In this document: positions 14,163-15,271 of the stretch, piece after piece | How positions within the stretch are numbered: the first letter of the stretch is position 1 | Layout: the number at the start of each line of letters is the position of its first letter | NCBI GenBank assembly: GCA_024279575.1 | Contig: JAJRRJ010000063.1 | Coordinates: forward strand, 1-15,271 | Source of the DNA: Alphaproteobacteria bacterium | Lineage (GTDB): Bacteria; Pseudomonadota; Alphaproteobacteria; Rhizobiales; Devosiaceae | Length of the DNA stretch: 15,271 nt | Direction of reading: 5' to 3' | Program-made: the position numbers and the translations under genes | Notes under the pieces: generated by a model | What the model saw: the letters and a program-made list of their open reading frames with translations, nothing else | Told to the model about the DNA's origin: nothing | Databases searched by the model: none

Positions 14163-15271
14163 ATGATTTTTCAGCGTCTGCGTTTACATGGTTTCAAAAG
14201 CTTTTGTGACGCCACAGATTTGGTTCTTGAATCCGGCCTGACCGGGGTTGTGGGACCGAACGGGTGCGGAAAGTCCAACCTGGTGGAGGCCATGCGCTGG
14301 GTAATGGGGGAAAGCTCCTATAAGGCCATGCGCGCCTCAGCCATGGATGATGTGATATTTTCAGGATCAGCCAATCGACCGGGGCGCAATTCTGCAGAAG
14401 TCACGCTTGTTCTGGACAATTCAGATCGCACCGCACCAAGCGCGCTCAACGATGCAGATGTGCTCGAAGTCACGCGCCGGATAGAACGGGAAAACGGCTC
14501 AGTCTACAAGGTCAATGGCAAGGATGTGCGTGCGCGCGACGTTCAGCTTTTATTTGCCGATGCATCCACAGGCGCTCACTCCCCGGCTTTGGTGCGGCAG
14601 GGGCAAATTGGAGAGTTGATTGCAGCCAAGCCGGTAAAACGACGGGCTTTGCTTGAAGAAGCTGCTGGAATTTCGGGGCTTTATTCGCGTCGCCACGAGG
14701 CAGAGCTTCGCCTTAAGGGGGCTGAATCCAACCTGGAGCGGGTAGATGATATTATTGCCCAGGTCGATGGGCAGTTGGACACTTTGAAACGTCAGGCGCG
14801 TTTAGCGGTACGCTACAGAAATGTCTCGGGGGACATTCGCAAAGCAGAGGCTGCTTTGTTCCATGTGCGCTGGGTTGCGGCACGGGTCGCAGAGAAAGAA
14901 ACCGAAGCTGCTCAAGGGCAGATGATTTCAAAGCTGGCGGATGCAAATCATCTGGAGCGAAAATCAGCTAAAGAACTTGAGTTGGCAGAGCAAGCGCAAC
15001 ACCCTTTGCGCGAGGAAGACGCCAGAGCCGGCGCAGCTGTGCAGCGCCTGACTATTTTGCGTGAACAGCTGGAGGCGGAAATCCAGCGCGCAGGAACGCA
15101 ACTGGCTGACCTGGAAAACAGGCAAAAACAAATCCTTGGAGATCGCGAACGCGAAACCATACTGGTAGAAGAAAGCCAGCAGACCCTTAAATCCTACGGG
15201 GCTGAAAAAGCGGAAATGGCAACACAAAATCTGGAGCAGTCAGAGGCGATTGAATCAGCGCGCAACGAAGC
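14163..15271 (+). CDS. smc: Chromosome segregation protein SMC, N-terminal part
   Basis: SMC is the ATPase of the condensin complex (with ScpA and ScpB) that organises and segregates the chromosome. The 369 visible codons stay open to the window edge; the full protein should be near 1150 residues. The N-terminal head starts MIFQRLRLHGFKSFCDAT. It has Walker A GPNGCGKSN (residues 31-39), then LVEAMRWVMGE, MDDVIFSGSANRPGRNSAEV and the Q-rich segment HSPALVRQGQIGELI. LLEEAAGISGLYSRRHEAE follows, and from about residue 180 a long heptad-rich coiled coil begins. The ATG at 14163 has CAGG seven bases upstream and lies 30 bases after the DsbA-like gene, suggesting co-transcription. Walker B and signature motifs would lie in the missing C-terminal head. 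Confidence 0.96.
   Translation, partial: MIFQRLRLHGFKSFCDATDLVLESGLTGVVGPNGCGKSNLVEAMRWVMGESSYKAMRASAMDDVIFSGSANRPGRNSAEVTLVLDNSDRTAPSALNDADVLEVTRRIERENGSVYKVNGKDVRARDVQLLFADASTGAHSPALVRQGQIGELIAAKPVKRRALLEEAAGISGLYSRRHEAELRLKGAESNLERVDDIIAQVDGQLDTLKRQARLAVRYRNVSGDIRKAEAALFHVRWVAARVAEKETEAAQGQMISKLADANHLERKSAKELELAEQAQHPLREEDARAGAAVQRLTILREQLEAEIQRAGTQLADLENRQKQILGDRERETILVEESQQTLKSYGAEKAEMATQNLEQSEAIESARNE

Overview
The window looks like chromosomal DNA of an alphaproteobacterium, most likely a Hyphomicrobiales (Rhizobiales)-type organism of moderate GC. The basis is gene content and regulatory logic: a CcrM-type GANTC methyltransferase behind a CtrA box (TTAA-N7-TTAA), a GTTC-N7-GTTC (alphaproteobacterial LexA) site, the order PA0069-family radical SAM - rnhB - ccrM - mutY - DUF721 - DsbA-like - smc, and ispE next to a TPR protein. 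No rRNA, tRNA, CRISPR array, insertion sequence or phage gene was seen.

Layout. 1-2220 (minus): ispE (3' end beyond the window) is coupled by an ATGA overlap to an exported TPR-repeat protein gene, which is cut in two by a single in-frame TAA. 2392-5017 (plus): a family-4-like uracil-DNA glycosylase with altered motifs, an overlapping MFS exporter, and moaB. 5054-7000 (plus): an SOS-box-like site, a PA0069/SplB-like radical SAM gene and rnhB. 7195-8865 (plus): a U32-family (TrhP/YegQ-like) tRNA hydroxylation protein with an extra cysteine-rich tail. 8875-9276 (minus): a decayed EamA/DMT transporter. 9384-9767 (minus) and 9909-10361 (plus): a VOC/glyoxalase-fold gene and soxR, diverging across a SoxR box with the diagnostic 19-bp promoter spacer. 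10369-11677: CtrA site, ccrM and its terminator. 11686-12795 (minus): mutY. 12841-15271 (plus): a DUF721/DciA-like gene, a Tat-exported DsbA-like oxidoreductase and the N-terminal part of smc, which runs off the window.

How it fits together. Much of the window concerns genome maintenance: UDG and MutY (base excision), RNase HII (ribonucleotide removal), a possibly SOS-controlled SplB-like protein, CcrM (cell-cycle DNA methylation), DciA-like (helicase loading) and SMC (chromosome segregation). The trhP / EamA remnant / VOC / soxR block looks like an accessory insertion between rnhB and ccrM. I found no clearly new multi-gene system. The best leads are the regulatory sites (LexA, SoxR, CtrA), the two broken genes, the cysteine tail of the U32 protein and the unusual active-site motifs of the UDG.
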